Positions 53,038 to 62,144 of a DNA stretch of 64,000 bases are shown here, piece after piece; positions within the stretch are counted from its first letter, which is position 1, and every line of letters begins with the position of its first letter. The stretch lies in the NCBI RefSeq assembly GCF_900169085.1, contig NZ_LT821323.1, forward strand, positions 372,001 through 436,000, given 5' to 3'. Made by a program: the position numbers and the translations under genes. This DNA comes from Chlamydia suis. GTDB lineage: Bacteria > Chlamydiota > Chlamydiia > Chlamydiales > Chlamydiaceae. Under the pieces are notes generated by a model, which saw nothing but the letters and a program-made list of their open reading frames with translations, had not been told where the DNA came from and searched no databases.

Positions 53038-55500
53038 GTGAACTCGACGAATAATACAGCAGACCCTCAAAATCTAGATCCGAATGCTTCAGAAGTCGAA
53101 AAGCTTCTTGACGAATCCGCAGAGACAGAAGAGAAGTCAGATGATCACACTCCTCCTTCAGAGCTCTTTATTCTTCCTCTAAATAAGCGTCCTTTCTTCC
53201 CGGGAATGGCAGCCCCCCTTCTTATAGAAGCTGGGCCTCACTACGAAGTGCTCACACTGTTAGCAAAATCTTCTCAAAAACATATCGGACTAGTCCTGAC
53301 AAAAAAAGAAGATGCCAACACGTTAAAAGTGGGGTTTAATCAACTTCACCGAGTAGGGGTATCTGCACGGATTTTACGCATTATGCCTATCGAAGGGGGC
53401 AGCGCCCAAGTATTGTTAAGCATAGAAGACCGAATTCGAATCGTTAAACCTATCCCAGACAAATACTTAAAAGCTCAAGTCTCGTATCACAAAGAAAACA
53501 AGGAGCTGACCGAAGAGCTAAAGGCATATTCTATTAGCATTGTATCCATCATCAAAGACCTTTTGAAGCTCAATCCCTTATTCAAGGAAGAGTTGCAAAT
53601 TTTCTTAGGCCATTCCGATTTTACTGAACCAGGTAAGCTAGCCGATTTCTCTGTTGCTCTAACTACAGCAACAAGAGAAGAACTTCAGGAAATCTTAGAA
53701 ACCACTAATATGCATGATCGCATAGACAAGGCTCTCGTTTTACTAAAAAAAGAGCTCGATTTAAGCCGTCTGCAAAGTAGCATTAATCAGAAAATTGAAG
53801 CAACTATCACCAAGAGTCAAAAAGAGTTCTTCTTAAAAGAACAGCTTAAAACAATAAAAAAAGAATTAGGTCTTGAAAAAGACGATCATGCTGTCGATCT
53901 TGAAAAGTTTATGGAACGGTTAAACAAACGAGACGTTCCTCAGTACGCCATGGATGTTATCCAAGACGAAATGGACAAACTGCAAACACTGGAAACCTCT
54001 TCAGCTGAGTATGCCGTCTGTCGTAACTATCTTGATTGGTTGACTATTGTACCTTGGGGAATCCAAACCAAGGAATACCATGATTTGAAGAAAGCAGAAT
54101 CTATCTTGAATAAAGACCACTATGGTCTGGAAGATATCAAACAACGAATCCTTGAACTAATTAGTGTAGGCAAATTAGCTAACGGAATGAAAGGGAGCAT
54201 TATTTGCCTAGTCGGCCCTCCAGGAGTAGGGAAAACCAGTATTGGTCGAAGCATAGCGAAAGTTTTACACCGCAAATTCTTCCGATTTTCCGTAGGAGGA
54301 ATGCGCGACGAGGCGGAAATCAAGGGACACCGTCGAACTTATATTGGAGCTATGCCAGGGAAACTTGTACAAGCCTTGAAACAAAGTCAAATCATGAACC
54401 CTGTTATCATGATTGACGAAGTAGATAAGATTGGCGCCAGTTATCATGGAGATCCCGCTTCGGCTCTTCTTGAAGTATTGGATCCTGAACAAAACAAGGA
54501 TTTCTTAGATCATTACTTGGATGTCCGCGTTGATTTATCTAATGTACTCTTCATTTTGACAGCAAACGTGTTGGACTCCATTCCAGACCCCTTGTTGGAT
54601 CGAATGGAAGTACTACGTCTGTCTGGATATATTTTGGAAGAAAAATTACAGATAGCCACCAAGTACCTCGTTCCTAGAGCAAGAAAAGAGATGGGGCTTT
54701 CTGCACAAAATGTTTCCTTCCAACCCGAAGCCCTTAAGCATATGATTAACAACTATGCCAGGGAAGCTGGCGTACGTACACTTAATGAAAACATTAAGAA
54801 AGTTCTGCGCAAAGTTGCTTTAAAGATAGTTCAAAACCAAGAGAAAAACGCTTCTAAAAAATCTCGGTTTACAATTACGCCAAAAAATCTACAAGATTAC
54901 CTTGGCAAGCCAGTCTTTTCCAGCGATCGTTTCTATGAAAAAACCCCTGTAGGAGTTGCTACAGGTCTTGCCTGGACTTCCTTAGGAGGCGCTACCCTAT
55001 ACATAGAAAGCGTTCAGGTTCCTTCTGCATCAGGGAAAGCAGACATGCATCTAACAGGTCAAGCTGGAGATGTCATGAAAGAGTCTTCGCAAATAGCCTG
55101 GACATACCTCCATAGTGCGCTAGAGCGATATGCTCCAGGACAGCCATTTTTTGAAAAATCTCAGGTCCATATTCACATCCCAGAGGGGGCCACTCCCAAA
55201 GACGGTCCTTCTGCAGGGATCACTATGGTAACCTCCTTGCTCTCTTTGCTTTTAGATAAGCCGGTCTTGAATAATCTTGGTATGACCGGGGAACTTACCT
55301 TAACAGGGAGAGTATTAGGCATAGGTGGTATACGAGAGAAATTGATCGCCGCTAGAAGATCAAAATTAAATGTCTTGATCTTCCCTGAAGACAACCGCAG
55401 AGATTACGATGAGCTCCCCGCTTATCTTAAAAAAGGTCTAAAAGTGCACTTCGTTACACATTATGACGACGTGTTCAAAATAGCTTTCCCTGAGGTTTAA
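53038..55500 (+). CDS. lon: ATP-dependent protease Lon
   Basis: Cytoplasmic AAA+ protease for damaged and regulatory proteins. It is 820 aa, starting at GTG 53038 ((M)NSTNNTADPQNLDPNASEV) with AAGGA about 6 nt upstream. The N-terminal substrate domain begins after an acidic 40-residue extension (LFILPLNKRPFFPGMAAPLL). Walker A is GPPGVGKTS near residue 392; Walker B is VIMIDEVDKIG. The catalytic Ser lies in KDGPSAGITM near residue 724, with the paired Lys about 43 residues later in GGIREKLIAARR. The protein is complete. It is followed by a perfect hairpin. Confidence 0.97.
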   Translation: MNSTNNTADPQNLDPNASEVEKLLDESAETEEKSDDHTPPSELFILPLNKRPFFPGMAAPLLIEAGPHYEVLTLLAKSSQKHIGLVLTKKEDANTLKVGFNQLHRVGVSARILRIMPIEGGSAQVLLSIEDRIRIVKPIPDKYLKAQVSYHKENKELTEELKAYSISIVSIIKDLLKLNPLFKEELQIFLGHSDFTEPGKLADFSVALTTATREELQEILETTNMHDRIDKALVLLKKELDLSRLQSSINQKIEATITKSQKEFFLKEQLKTIKKELGLEKDDHAVDLEKFMERLNKRDVPQYAMDVIQDEMDKLQTLETSSAEYAVCRNYLDWLTIVPWGIQTKEYHDLKKAESILNKDHYGLEDIKQRILELISVGKLANGMKGSIICLVGPPGVGKTSIGRSIAKVLHRKFFRFSVGGMRDEAEIKGHRRTYIGAMPGKLVQALKQSQIMNPVIMIDEVDKIGASYHGDPASALLEVLDPEQNKDFLDHYLDVRVDLSNVLFILTANVLDSIPDPLLDRMEVLRLSGYILEEKLQIATKYLVPRARKEMGLSAQNVSFQPEALKHMINNYAREAGVRTLNENIKKVLRKVALKIVQNQEKNASKKSRFTITPKNLQDYLGKPVFSSDRFYEKTPVGVATGLAWTSLGGATLYIESVQVPSASGKADMHLTGQAGDVMKESSQIAWTYLHSALERYAPGQPFFEKSQVHIHIPEGATPKDGPSAGITMVTSLLSLLLDKPVLNNLGMTGELTLTGRVLGIGGIREKLIAARRSKLNVLIFPEDNRRDYDELPAYLKKGLKVHFVTHYDDVFKIAFPEV

Positions 55501-55504
55501 GTAC

Positions 55505-55534
55505 GGTTCTCTGAGCTTGAAAACTCAGAGAACC
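55505..55534 (+). terminator. Hairpin after lon
   Basis: GGTTCTCTGAG at 55505-55515 and CTCAGAGAACC at 55524-55534 form a perfect 11-bp stem with loop CTTGAAAA. It starts 5 nt after the lon stop. The following sequence ATTCCTCCCCTCTTCTT is pyrimidine-rich but lacks a pure T run. Confidence 0.7.
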
Positions 55535-55603
55535 ATTCCTCCCCTCTTCTTAACAAATCTAAGTTTAGTATAATTCGCCTTCAAAACATTACAGGAGGCC
55601 ATT

Positions 55604-55969
55604 ATGCAAGTTCCTTCCATGATTCGTTCTTTTTTCCCTTCCCTCTCCTCGCCAAATCCGCTCAAAAAACCTATCTATGAACAAACAGAACGCATTATCA
55701 ACTCTGCGTATCTTATCCTGTTATCACTAGCTACAGCAGGTATTATTTCTGGAGTACTCCTTTCTTTTAGTTTTCCTTTATTGGGGGCTGGCATTTGTTT
55801 GATTTCTTTAGTAATATGCTCTTGCTTGCTAGTCCTATTCCCTTTACTCCCAGACATTGCAAAAACTATAGCCCGAAAACGAATTCCCACCCCCATCACA
55901 ACTCCAACTCCGTTACAAATATTAACAAAACGCTTCCAATCCATAAATTTTTGGAAAAAGCCTTGTTGA
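55604..55969 (+). CDS. Candidate inclusion membrane protein, CT345 homologue
   Basis: A 121-aa protein with a strong ribosome-binding site (AGGAGG before the ATG). There is no Sec signal: the first 34 residues are hydrophilic. Two adjacent hydrophobic segments (residues about 36-57 and 59-83), separated by a short turn, form the bilobed pattern typical of Inc proteins placed in the inclusion membrane by type III secretion. The tail (residues 85-121) is basic and Pro/Thr-rich (RIPTPITTPTPLQ). Function unknown. It matches CT345 by position. Confidence 0.75.
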   Translation: MQVPSMIRSFFPSLSSPNPLKKPIYEQTERIINSAYLILLSLATAGIISGVLLSFSFPLLGAGICLISLVICSCLLVLFPLLPDIAKTIARKRIPTPITTPTPLQILTKRFQSINFWKKPC

Positions 55970-56273
55970 CGCACAAGCTGGGATTCTTCATCAAACATCT
56001 TTTTACACAAGCTTATTGCTCCCCTCCAATAATCATAAAAGGCCATATTCTCTCTCGAGCTAGCTTTTGCTTGTGTTTAGGCCAAACGAGAGATATAATT
56101 TCTCTCTAAAGTTCGAAGAGACGTAAGAAATTATTTTCTTTCTACTGCATTGACTTGTTTTATCAATGCTATGTTCCGCTTTTCTACTCCGCTTTGCTTC
56201 GAAAGAGAAAAGTTGCTTGCAGGGCATGAATAATTTCGCTTTCAGAAAATCTCTTCCTTAAAAAAGGTGTGGA
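55970..56273 (+). other. Spacer between the CT345-like gene and rnz
   Basis: 304 nt with no supported gene. It contains a GAGAGA / TCTCTC inverted repeat around TATAATT at 56088-56106, which I read as a possible promoter rather than a terminator. An AT-rich leader precedes rnz. Confidence 0.45.
56071..56099 (+). promoter_or_regulatory. Candidate promoter for rnz
   Basis: TATAAT at 56094-56099 is a perfect -10 box. TTGTGT at 56071-56076, 17 nt upstream, matches the -35 only in its first three bases. The implied leader is about 165 nt. The match is reasonable but unproven. Confidence 0.4.
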
Positions 56274-57188
56274 ATGAGCTATCGAGGACTAACGATTCTA
56301 GGCTGTTCAAGTCAACAACCGACTCGACACCGTAATCACGGAGCTTATCTACTCCGTTGGAACGGCGAAGGTCTTTTGTTCGATCCCGGAGAAGGAACTC
56401 AACGACAATTCATTTTTGCCAATATTGCTCCTACGGTAGTTTCTCGTATTTTTATCAGTCATTTTCACGGAGACCACTGCCTAGGTCTAGGTTCTATGCT
56501 CATGCGCCTCAACCTAGATAAAGTTTCTCATCCTATACATTGTTATTACCCTGCTTCAGGGAAAAAATATTTTGATAGGCTTCGCTATAGCACAATTTAC
56601 CATGAAACTATCAATGTAATAGAGCACCCCATCAGCAGAGAGGGCTTAGTTGAAGATTTCGGCAACTTTCGAATAGAAGCTCGTCAACTCAATCATCTTG
56701 TTGATACTTTAGGCTGGCGGATTACAGAACCAGATACAACTAAATTTGTCTCAGAAAAAATCAAGGCAGCAGGCTTAAAAGGCCCAATTATGCAAGAGCT
56801 GATTAATAAGGGACAGATAAAGGTTCATGATAGGGTCATCCGTTTAGAAGACGTAAGTTACACACGTAAGGGAGATAGCATTGCTATCGTTGCAGACTCT
56901 TTACCTTGCCAGGCCATAGTAGATTTAGCAAAAAATGCTCGCATCTTGTTATGTGAAAGCACTTATTTAGAAGAGCACGCCCATCTCGCTAAAAATCATT
57001 ATCATATGACAGCAAAACAGGCGGCAGAACAAGCGCGACGCGCAGAAGCCCAACAGCTGATTCTTACTCATTTCTCTGCTCGGTATAACACCACCGAAGA
57101 ATTTACTCGGGAAGCCGGAGAAATTTTCCCTAATGTATTTGCTGCAGAAGAATTTCGTAGTTATGAGTTCCCTAAAAACTCGAACTAG
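56274..57188 (+). CDS. rnz: Ribonuclease Z
   Basis: Metallo-beta-lactamase-fold endonuclease that trims tRNA 3' trailers; the three tRNA genes here lack an encoded CCA, which fits a need for this enzyme. The 304-aa product starts [20 protein letters not shown]. The metal site [10 protein letters not shown] is at about residue 62. Other conserved parts: [22 protein letters not shown], the [14 protein letters not shown] His motif and [10 protein letters not shown]. Length is normal. AAGGTGTGG lies before the ATG. Confidence 0.95.
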   Translation: MSYRGLTILGCSSQQPTRHRNHGAYLLRWNGEGLLFDPGEGTQRQFIFANIAPTVVSRIFISHFHGDHCLGLGSMLMRLNLDKVSHPIHCYYPASGKKYFDRLRYSTIYHETINVIEHPISREGLVEDFGNFRIEARQLNHLVDTLGWRITEPDTTKFVSEKIKAAGLKGPIMQELINKGQIKVHDRVIRLEDVSYTRKGDSIAIVADSLPCQAIVDLAKNARILLCESTYLEEHAHLAKNHYHMTAKQAAEQARRAEAQQLILTHFSARYNTTEEFTREAGEIFPNVFAAEEFRSYEFPKNSN

Positions 57189-57250
57189 CGCATATACTGT
57201 CAGAAACAGCCTGAAAGCTTTTCTAGCTTGTAAGTACAGTGGGTTCGGGA

Positions 57251-58210
57251 ATGATTGCATCCTTTTATGCATTTTTAGATTATCTAAAAAACATGAAAGC
57301 GGCCTCTCCTCACACGCTAAGAAATTACAGCATAGATCTTAGCTCTTTAAAAAATTTCTTAGAGAAAATAGGCTGCTTGTCTCCCACTCCTAACCTCTCT
57401 CTCTACGAAGAGTCTCGTTCTCTTTCTCCCCTATCTTTTTCTCTATTCACTAAAGAGAACATCCGGCTTTATCTTTTAGAACAGATCCAAACGTCTCATT
57501 CAAAACGCACGGTGCGTCGTCGGCTATCTGCTATCAAAAGTTTTGCTAAATTTTGTGTAAAAAACCAATGGATAAAGGAAAATCCTGCAGAATTCATTCG
57601 AGGCCCACGACTCCCAAAAGAACTCCCTTCTCCGCTCACCTATGAGCAAGTTGTAGCTCTAATGTCCGCTCCAGAACTCGATAAAGTTACAGGATTTCGA
57701 GACCGTTGTTTACTTGAACTTTTCTATAGCTCTGGCCTAAGAATTAGTGAAATTACAGCTCTCAATCGTTCGGATATTGATTTTCAATCCAATCTTTTAC
57801 GCATCTGCGGAAAAGGAAAAAAGGAGCGCATAGTCCCTATGACAAAAGTAGCCGTCCAATGGTTACAAGCCTATCTAGATCATCCCGACAGAGCTGCCGT
57901 TCAACAAGATCATCAAGCTTGTTTTTTAAATCGATTTGGTAAGCGCTTATCTACTCGTTCTATCGATCGCAAATTTCAACAATACCTTTTAAAAACTGGC
58001 TTATCCGGAACGATTACTCCCCACACTATCCGCCATACCATTGCTACTCATTGGCTTGAGAAAGGCATGGATCTAAAAACCATTCAATTATTGTTGGGCC
58101 ATACCTCTCTAGAAACTACAACTATCTACACTCACGTTTCTATGAAGCTGAAAAAACAAATCCATTCTGAAACCCACCCCCATAACTTGGAGGATGAATT
58201 GCTCGGGTAA
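57251..58210 (+). CDS. xerC: Tyrosine recombinase XerC
   Basis: Site-specific recombinase resolving chromosome dimers at dif. I chose the ATG at 57251 ([20 protein letters not shown]), giving 319 aa; a GTG at 57239 is an alternative. The N-terminal SAM-like domain begins with the usual [15 protein letters not shown]. The catalytic domain has Arg in [12 protein letters not shown], Lys in [13 protein letters not shown]-x-x-R in [13 protein letters not shown], His in [15 protein letters not shown] and Tyr in that last string. All six catalytic positions look intact. Position matches CT347. It is core, not linked to the helicase region. Confidence 0.94.
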   Translation: MIASFYAFLDYLKNMKAASPHTLRNYSIDLSSLKNFLEKIGCLSPTPNLSLYEESRSLSPLSFSLFTKENIRLYLLEQIQTSHSKRTVRRRLSAIKSFAKFCVKNQWIKENPAEFIRGPRLPKELPSPLTYEQVVALMSAPELDKVTGFRDRCLLELFYSSGLRISEITALNRSDIDFQSNLLRICGKGKKERIVPMTKVAVQWLQAYLDHPDRAAVQQDHQACFLNRFGKRLSTRSIDRKFQQYLLKTGLSGTITPHTIRHTIATHWLEKGMDLKTIQLLLGHTSLETTTIYTHVSMKLKKQIHSETHPHNLEDELLG

Positions 58211-58251
58211 ACTTCTTGTACTCTAAGAAGCTCTTTGTTATTCTTTCGGCC

Positions 58252-59838
58252 ATGAGTATTGTTCTTGATAAAATCGGCAAAACGTTAGGGACACGAGTCT
58301 TATTTGATGATGTGTCTGTAGTATTTAACCCAGGAAATCGTTACGGGTTGACAGGCCCTAACGGAGCTGGGAAGTCTACCCTATTGAAAATTATCACTGG
58401 CGTAATAGAGCCTTCTCGGGGCACCATTTCCCTGCCTAAGAAGATCGGGATTCTGCGCCAAAATATTGATAGTTTCAGCGATGTTATTGTTTTGGATTGC
58501 GTAATTATGGGGAACTCCCGTTTATGGGAGGCTTTACAACGTCGTGATGCTCTTTATGCTGAGGAGTTCACTGATGCTGTAGGGATGGAGCTCGGCGAAA
58601 TCGAAGAAATTATCGGCGAAGAGGATGGCTATCGCGCAGAATCTGAAGCCGAAGAATTACTTCTAGGTATCGGTATCCCGGAGGAATTCTTCTCTCAAAA
58701 AATGAGCACCATTCCTTTGGATTTACAGTTTCGTGTCCTCTTGTGTCAGGCTCTATTCGGCCATCCTGAAGCGCTACTTTTGGATGAGCCTACCAACCAC
58801 TTGGACCTGCATTCTATCAATTGGCTCGGGAATTTTCTTAAGGATTATAACGGCACAGTTATTGTAGTTAGCCACGACCGGCATTTCCTAAATACGATCA
58901 CAACACACATTGCAGATATCGATTACGATACGATTATTATTTACCCTGGCAATTACGACGCCATGGTCGAGATGAAAACGGCTTCTCGGGAGCAGGAAAA
59001 GGCTGACATTAAATCTAAAGAGAAAAAAATTGCTCAGCTAAGAGAGTTCGTAGCCAAATTTGGAGCAGGATCTCGGGCTAGCCAGGTACAGTCCCGCTTA
59101 AGAGAGATCAAAAAATTACAGCCTCAAGAGCTAAAAAAATCGAATATTCAGAGACCTTATATTCGTTTCCCCATATCCGATAAAGCATCTGGAAAGGTAG
59201 TTTTTTCTATAGAGGGTATCAGCAAAACCTATGATGCCGATCCTCTGTTCAAGCCTTTTTCTTTAGAAATTTACCAAAACGATAAGATCGGTGTAATAGG
59301 GAATAACGGTTTAGGAAAAACAACTTTAATGAAGTTGTTGGCAGGTGTAGAGCAACCTTCTGCAGGACAGATCAAGTTAGGTCACAATGTTGCTTTTTCA
59401 TACTTTCCTCAAAACCATGCTGACGTGCTTAGAAACTGTGGAGAGGAAACGCTTTTTGAATGGCTGCGTAGACGCAAGACAGGAATCACTGATCAAGAAA
59501 TCCGAAGCGTTTTAGGAAAAATGCTGTTTGGAGGAGATGATGCCTTCAAACAGGTCAAAGCTTTATCCGGAGGAGAAACGGCTCGGTTGCTCATGGCGGG
59601 GATGATGCTGGAGAACCACAATATGCTCATTCTCGACGAAGCCAATAACCATTTAGATCTGGAGTCGGTTTCTGCTCTAGCTTGGGCGATTAACGACTAT
59701 CCAGGAACGGCAATTTTTGTCTCGCACGATAGAACATTGATAGATGAGTGTGCAACAAAACTGCTGATCTTTGACAAAGGAGAGATAACCTTCTTTGATG
59801 GACCCATGTCCGAGTATATGGCAAGCCAAAAGAAGTAA
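58252..59838 (+). CDS. ABC-F family ATPase, YbiT-like
   Basis: Soluble tandem ABC protein of the ABC-F class, which acts on ribosomes rather than in transport. I chose the ATG at 58252 (MSIVLDKIGKTLGTRVLFDD), giving 528 aa; the frame is open to 58216 from a TTG. Walker A motifs: GPNGAGKST near residue 36 and GNNGLGKTT near 350. The second module has LSGGETARLLMAGM. The first module's signature is replaced by IPLDLQFRVLLCQALF, a drift also seen in E. coli YbiT as I recall it. LDEPTNHLDLHS and LDEANNHLDLES follow. The charged inter-domain linker spans about residues 240-300. No membrane segment. Confidence 0.9.
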   Translation: MSIVLDKIGKTLGTRVLFDDVSVVFNPGNRYGLTGPNGAGKSTLLKIITGVIEPSRGTISLPKKIGILRQNIDSFSDVIVLDCVIMGNSRLWEALQRRDALYAEEFTDAVGMELGEIEEIIGEEDGYRAESEAEELLLGIGIPEEFFSQKMSTIPLDLQFRVLLCQALFGHPEALLLDEPTNHLDLHSINWLGNFLKDYNGTVIVVSHDRHFLNTITTHIADIDYDTIIIYPGNYDAMVEMKTASREQEKADIKSKEKKIAQLREFVAKFGAGSRASQVQSRLREIKKLQPQELKKSNIQRPYIRFPISDKASGKVVFSIEGISKTYDADPLFKPFSLEIYQNDKIGVIGNNGLGKTTLMKLLAGVEQPSAGQIKLGHNVAFSYFPQNHADVLRNCGEETLFEWLRRRKTGITDQEIRSVLGKMLFGGDDAFKQVKALSGGETARLLMAGMMLENHNMLILDEANNHLDLESVSALAWAINDYPGTAIFVSHDRTLIDECATKLLIFDKGEITFFDGPMSEYMASQKK

Positions 59839-59865
59839 GTCCCTAAAAAAAGAAAGTGGAGTCAC

Positions 59866-60456
59866 ATGGGAACTCAGTTGATTTTAGGGTCTTCTTCGGA
59901 AAGAAGAAAAGCTGTTTTAGAAAATTTTCGCCTTCCTTTTATTTGCGTTTCTCCAAACTTTGATGAACGCAGCATTGTCTATTCTGGAGATCCTTTTGAG
60001 TATACGAGAGAGCTGGCTTGGAACAAAGCTAATGCCATTCGCTCTCGGGGATTTTCAGACTCCCTGATCATCTCTGCTGATACCGTTGTTGTTTACAAAG
60101 GAGAGGTTTTCAATAAGCCCGAATCTGAAGAGCATGCGGTAGAGATGTTGCGAGCTTTAAGCGGTTCTTCTCACTCCGTCATCACAACTCTTGTTCTCAT
60201 GCACAATGAAAAAGTTGTGTCTGCAGCAGATACTACCTTGGTTTCTTTTATTGACATCCCCTCTCAGCATCTTAAGACTTATGTGCGAGCCTTTTCCTCA
60301 TTAAAGCGATGCGGGGGATATTGTGTACAAGATGGAGGAGGGTTAATCATCAAACAAATAGAAGGTTGTGTATATAATATACAAGGATTGCCTATAAAGA
60401 CGCTGAACCAGTTGCTCATGGAGTTTAACATCAGCTTATGGGATTATCTCGCCTAA
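59866..60456 (+). CDS. maf: Maf-like nucleotide pyrophosphatase
   Basis: Maf/HAM1-fold pyrophosphatase that hydrolyses non-standard nucleoside triphosphates. The 196-aa product starts MGTQLILGSSSERRKAVLEN, with the characteristic SSSERRK motif. The family motif SLIISADTVVVYKGEVFNKP follows near residue 66, and GGYCVQDGGGLIIKQIEG later. GTGGAG is the ribosome-binding site. Its stop overlaps the next gene by 19 nt, implying coupling. Confidence 0.93.
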   Translation: MGTQLILGSSSERRKAVLENFRLPFICVSPNFDERSIVYSGDPFEYTRELAWNKANAIRSRGFSDSLIISADTVVVYKGEVFNKPESEEHAVEMLRALSGSSHSVITTLVLMHNEKVVSAADTTLVSFIDIPSQHLKTYVRAFSSLKRCGGYCVQDGGGLIIKQIEGCVYNIQGLPIKTLNQLLMEFNISLWDYLA

Positions 60457-62138
60457 TTGTACTTGGCCTACTTTCTCTAACGATCTCAGCAAACTGTGAC
60501 TTCCCCCCTTCTGTTTCCCAAAAAATACTGTTTTTTTGCAAAAAATCTATTCCTCAAGCTCTAGAAGTTTATCTCGAAGCTTCTGAAGCGCACCAACACC
60601 ATGATTTCTCCATATTACGTTTAATTGCAGAATCCTACTTACAGCAAAGCCTGTTCTCTGAAGACGCCTACATACGTAAGAGTGCAATTATTGGAGCAGG
60701 GCTTTCTGGCTCATCTGAGTTCTTAGATTTGCTGTCCGAAGTCATAGAAACTCAAGACATTTATGAGCAACTTCTTATTTTGAATGCAGCAGGCAACCAA
60801 TGGGGGAAAACCTCGGACCGGCTTTTATTCAAAGGATTAACAGCATCCCACCCTGTTATTCGCTTGGAAGCAGCCTATCGTCTAGCCTGCATGAAAAATA
60901 GTCAGGTGAGTGACTATCTTTATTCGTTTATCCATAAGCTTCCGGAAGAAATCCAGTGCCTTGCAGCAACCATCTTTTTGCAATTGGAAACGGAAGAAGC
61001 GGATACCTACATATATAGGCTGCTCTCTTCTCCTAATAGCTTAACAAGAAACTATATTGCTTACCTGGTTGGAGAATACCAACAGAAAAGATTCCTTCCG
61101 ACGCTTCGTTCTTTGCTTACTAGTGCAACTCCTTTAGACCAGGAAGGGGCTTTGTATGCCGTGGGAAAATTAGAAGATTTTAGTAGCTATCCTAAAATCA
61201 AAATATTGAGCTCTAAATCGGATCCAGAAGTAGCTCTAGCGGCAGCTCAAACTTTATTATTTTTAGGGAAAGAAGAGGAGGCTTTGCCTATCCTAACGAC
61301 TTTTTGCCAACAAAGCCATCCTCGGGCTCTTTATACTGCTCGTTTCCTGTCTCAAGAAAAAGGAGAAGAGCTTCTTCTTCCTATCTTTTGTCAAACAACT
61401 AAAGAAGAAGTTCGACTGAATACTGCTTTAGCTCTCGTTCATCAGGGATGCACCAATCACTTGGTTCTTAATTATTTAACAGAAATGTTAGAAAATAAGG
61501 TTCCCCATCGCCTATTTTTACCCTCTCATTCGATAGGGAAAGCGACTCAAGCTTGGAAAGAATGCACAACTTTCCCCATCCTAAGCCAAGAAGAGAAAAT
61601 AAGAACTTTAGCAATGTATCGTGCAGCAGAAGATACTATTCTTGCTAGCTTATTAAAGTTACCCAATAACGCCTACCTACCTTACCTGGAACGCATTCTA
61701 GCCTCACAAAAAACGGCACTAGCAGCTAAAGCTATTGCTTTTTTATCAGTAACAGCTCATCCTCAAGCACTTTCTTTAGTCTCTGCAGCAGCATTAACTC
61801 CGGGAGATCCTATCATTCGCGCTTATGCTAATTTAGCTTTATACACAATGACCAAAGATCCTGAAAAAAAAGCCGCTTTGTATCCATATGCCGAACAATT
61901 GATAGGGGATACCGTTTTATTTACAGATACGGAGAATCCTCTTCCCTCTCCCCAATCTTCTTATCTGCGATATCAGGTATCCCCAGAGACTCGCACCCAA
62001 CTTATGCTTGCAATTTTAGAAACTCTTGTTTCCTCTAAGACTGACGAAGATATCCGTGTTTTTCTTTCTCTGATGAAAAAAACGCATTACAAAAATGTTC
62101 CAATCTTATCTGGCTTGTTAATGAGAATAGTGGAGTGA
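60438..62138 (+). CDS. Exported HEAT-repeat-like protein (CT350 homologue)
   Basis: A 566-aa protein of unknown function. The N-terminus MGLSRLIVLGLLSLTISANC looks like a signal peptide, possibly a lipoprotein signal with Cys20 as the lipid site (SANC). The remainder is almost wholly alpha-helical, in repeating pairs of helices of HEAT type, for example VIRLEAAYRLACMKNSQV and DPEVALAAAQTLLFLGKEEE. It overlaps maf by 19 nt and is followed 6 nt later by the LptD-like gene. Its position upstream of an outer-membrane biogenesis gene suggests an envelope role, but that is inference. Confidence 0.8.
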   Translation: MGLSRLIVLGLLSLTISANCDFPPSVSQKILFFCKKSIPQALEVYLEASEAHQHHDFSILRLIAESYLQQSLFSEDAYIRKSAIIGAGLSGSSEFLDLLSEVIETQDIYEQLLILNAAGNQWGKTSDRLLFKGLTASHPVIRLEAAYRLACMKNSQVSDYLYSFIHKLPEEIQCLAATIFLQLETEEADTYIYRLLSSPNSLTRNYIAYLVGEYQQKRFLPTLRSLLTSATPLDQEGALYAVGKLEDFSSYPKIKILSSKSDPEVALAAAQTLLFLGKEEEALPILTTFCQQSHPRALYTARFLSQEKGEELLLPIFCQTTKEEVRLNTALALVHQGCTNHLVLNYLTEMLENKVPHRLFLPSHSIGKATQAWKECTTFPILSQEEKIRTLAMYRAAEDTILASLLKLPNNAYLPYLERILASQKTALAAKAIAFLSVTAHPQALSLVSAAALTPGDPIIRAYANLALYTMTKDPEKKAALYPYAEQLIGDTVLFTDTENPLPSPQSSYLRYQVSPETRTQLMLAILETLVSSKTDEDIRVFLSLMKKTHYKNVPILSGLLMRIVE

Positions 62139-62144
62139 TCCTTA

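Noticed and set aside
57251-58210. XerC as an integrase for the helicase island
   Set aside because: It is 27 kb away in conserved core order and has the features of chromosomal XerC.
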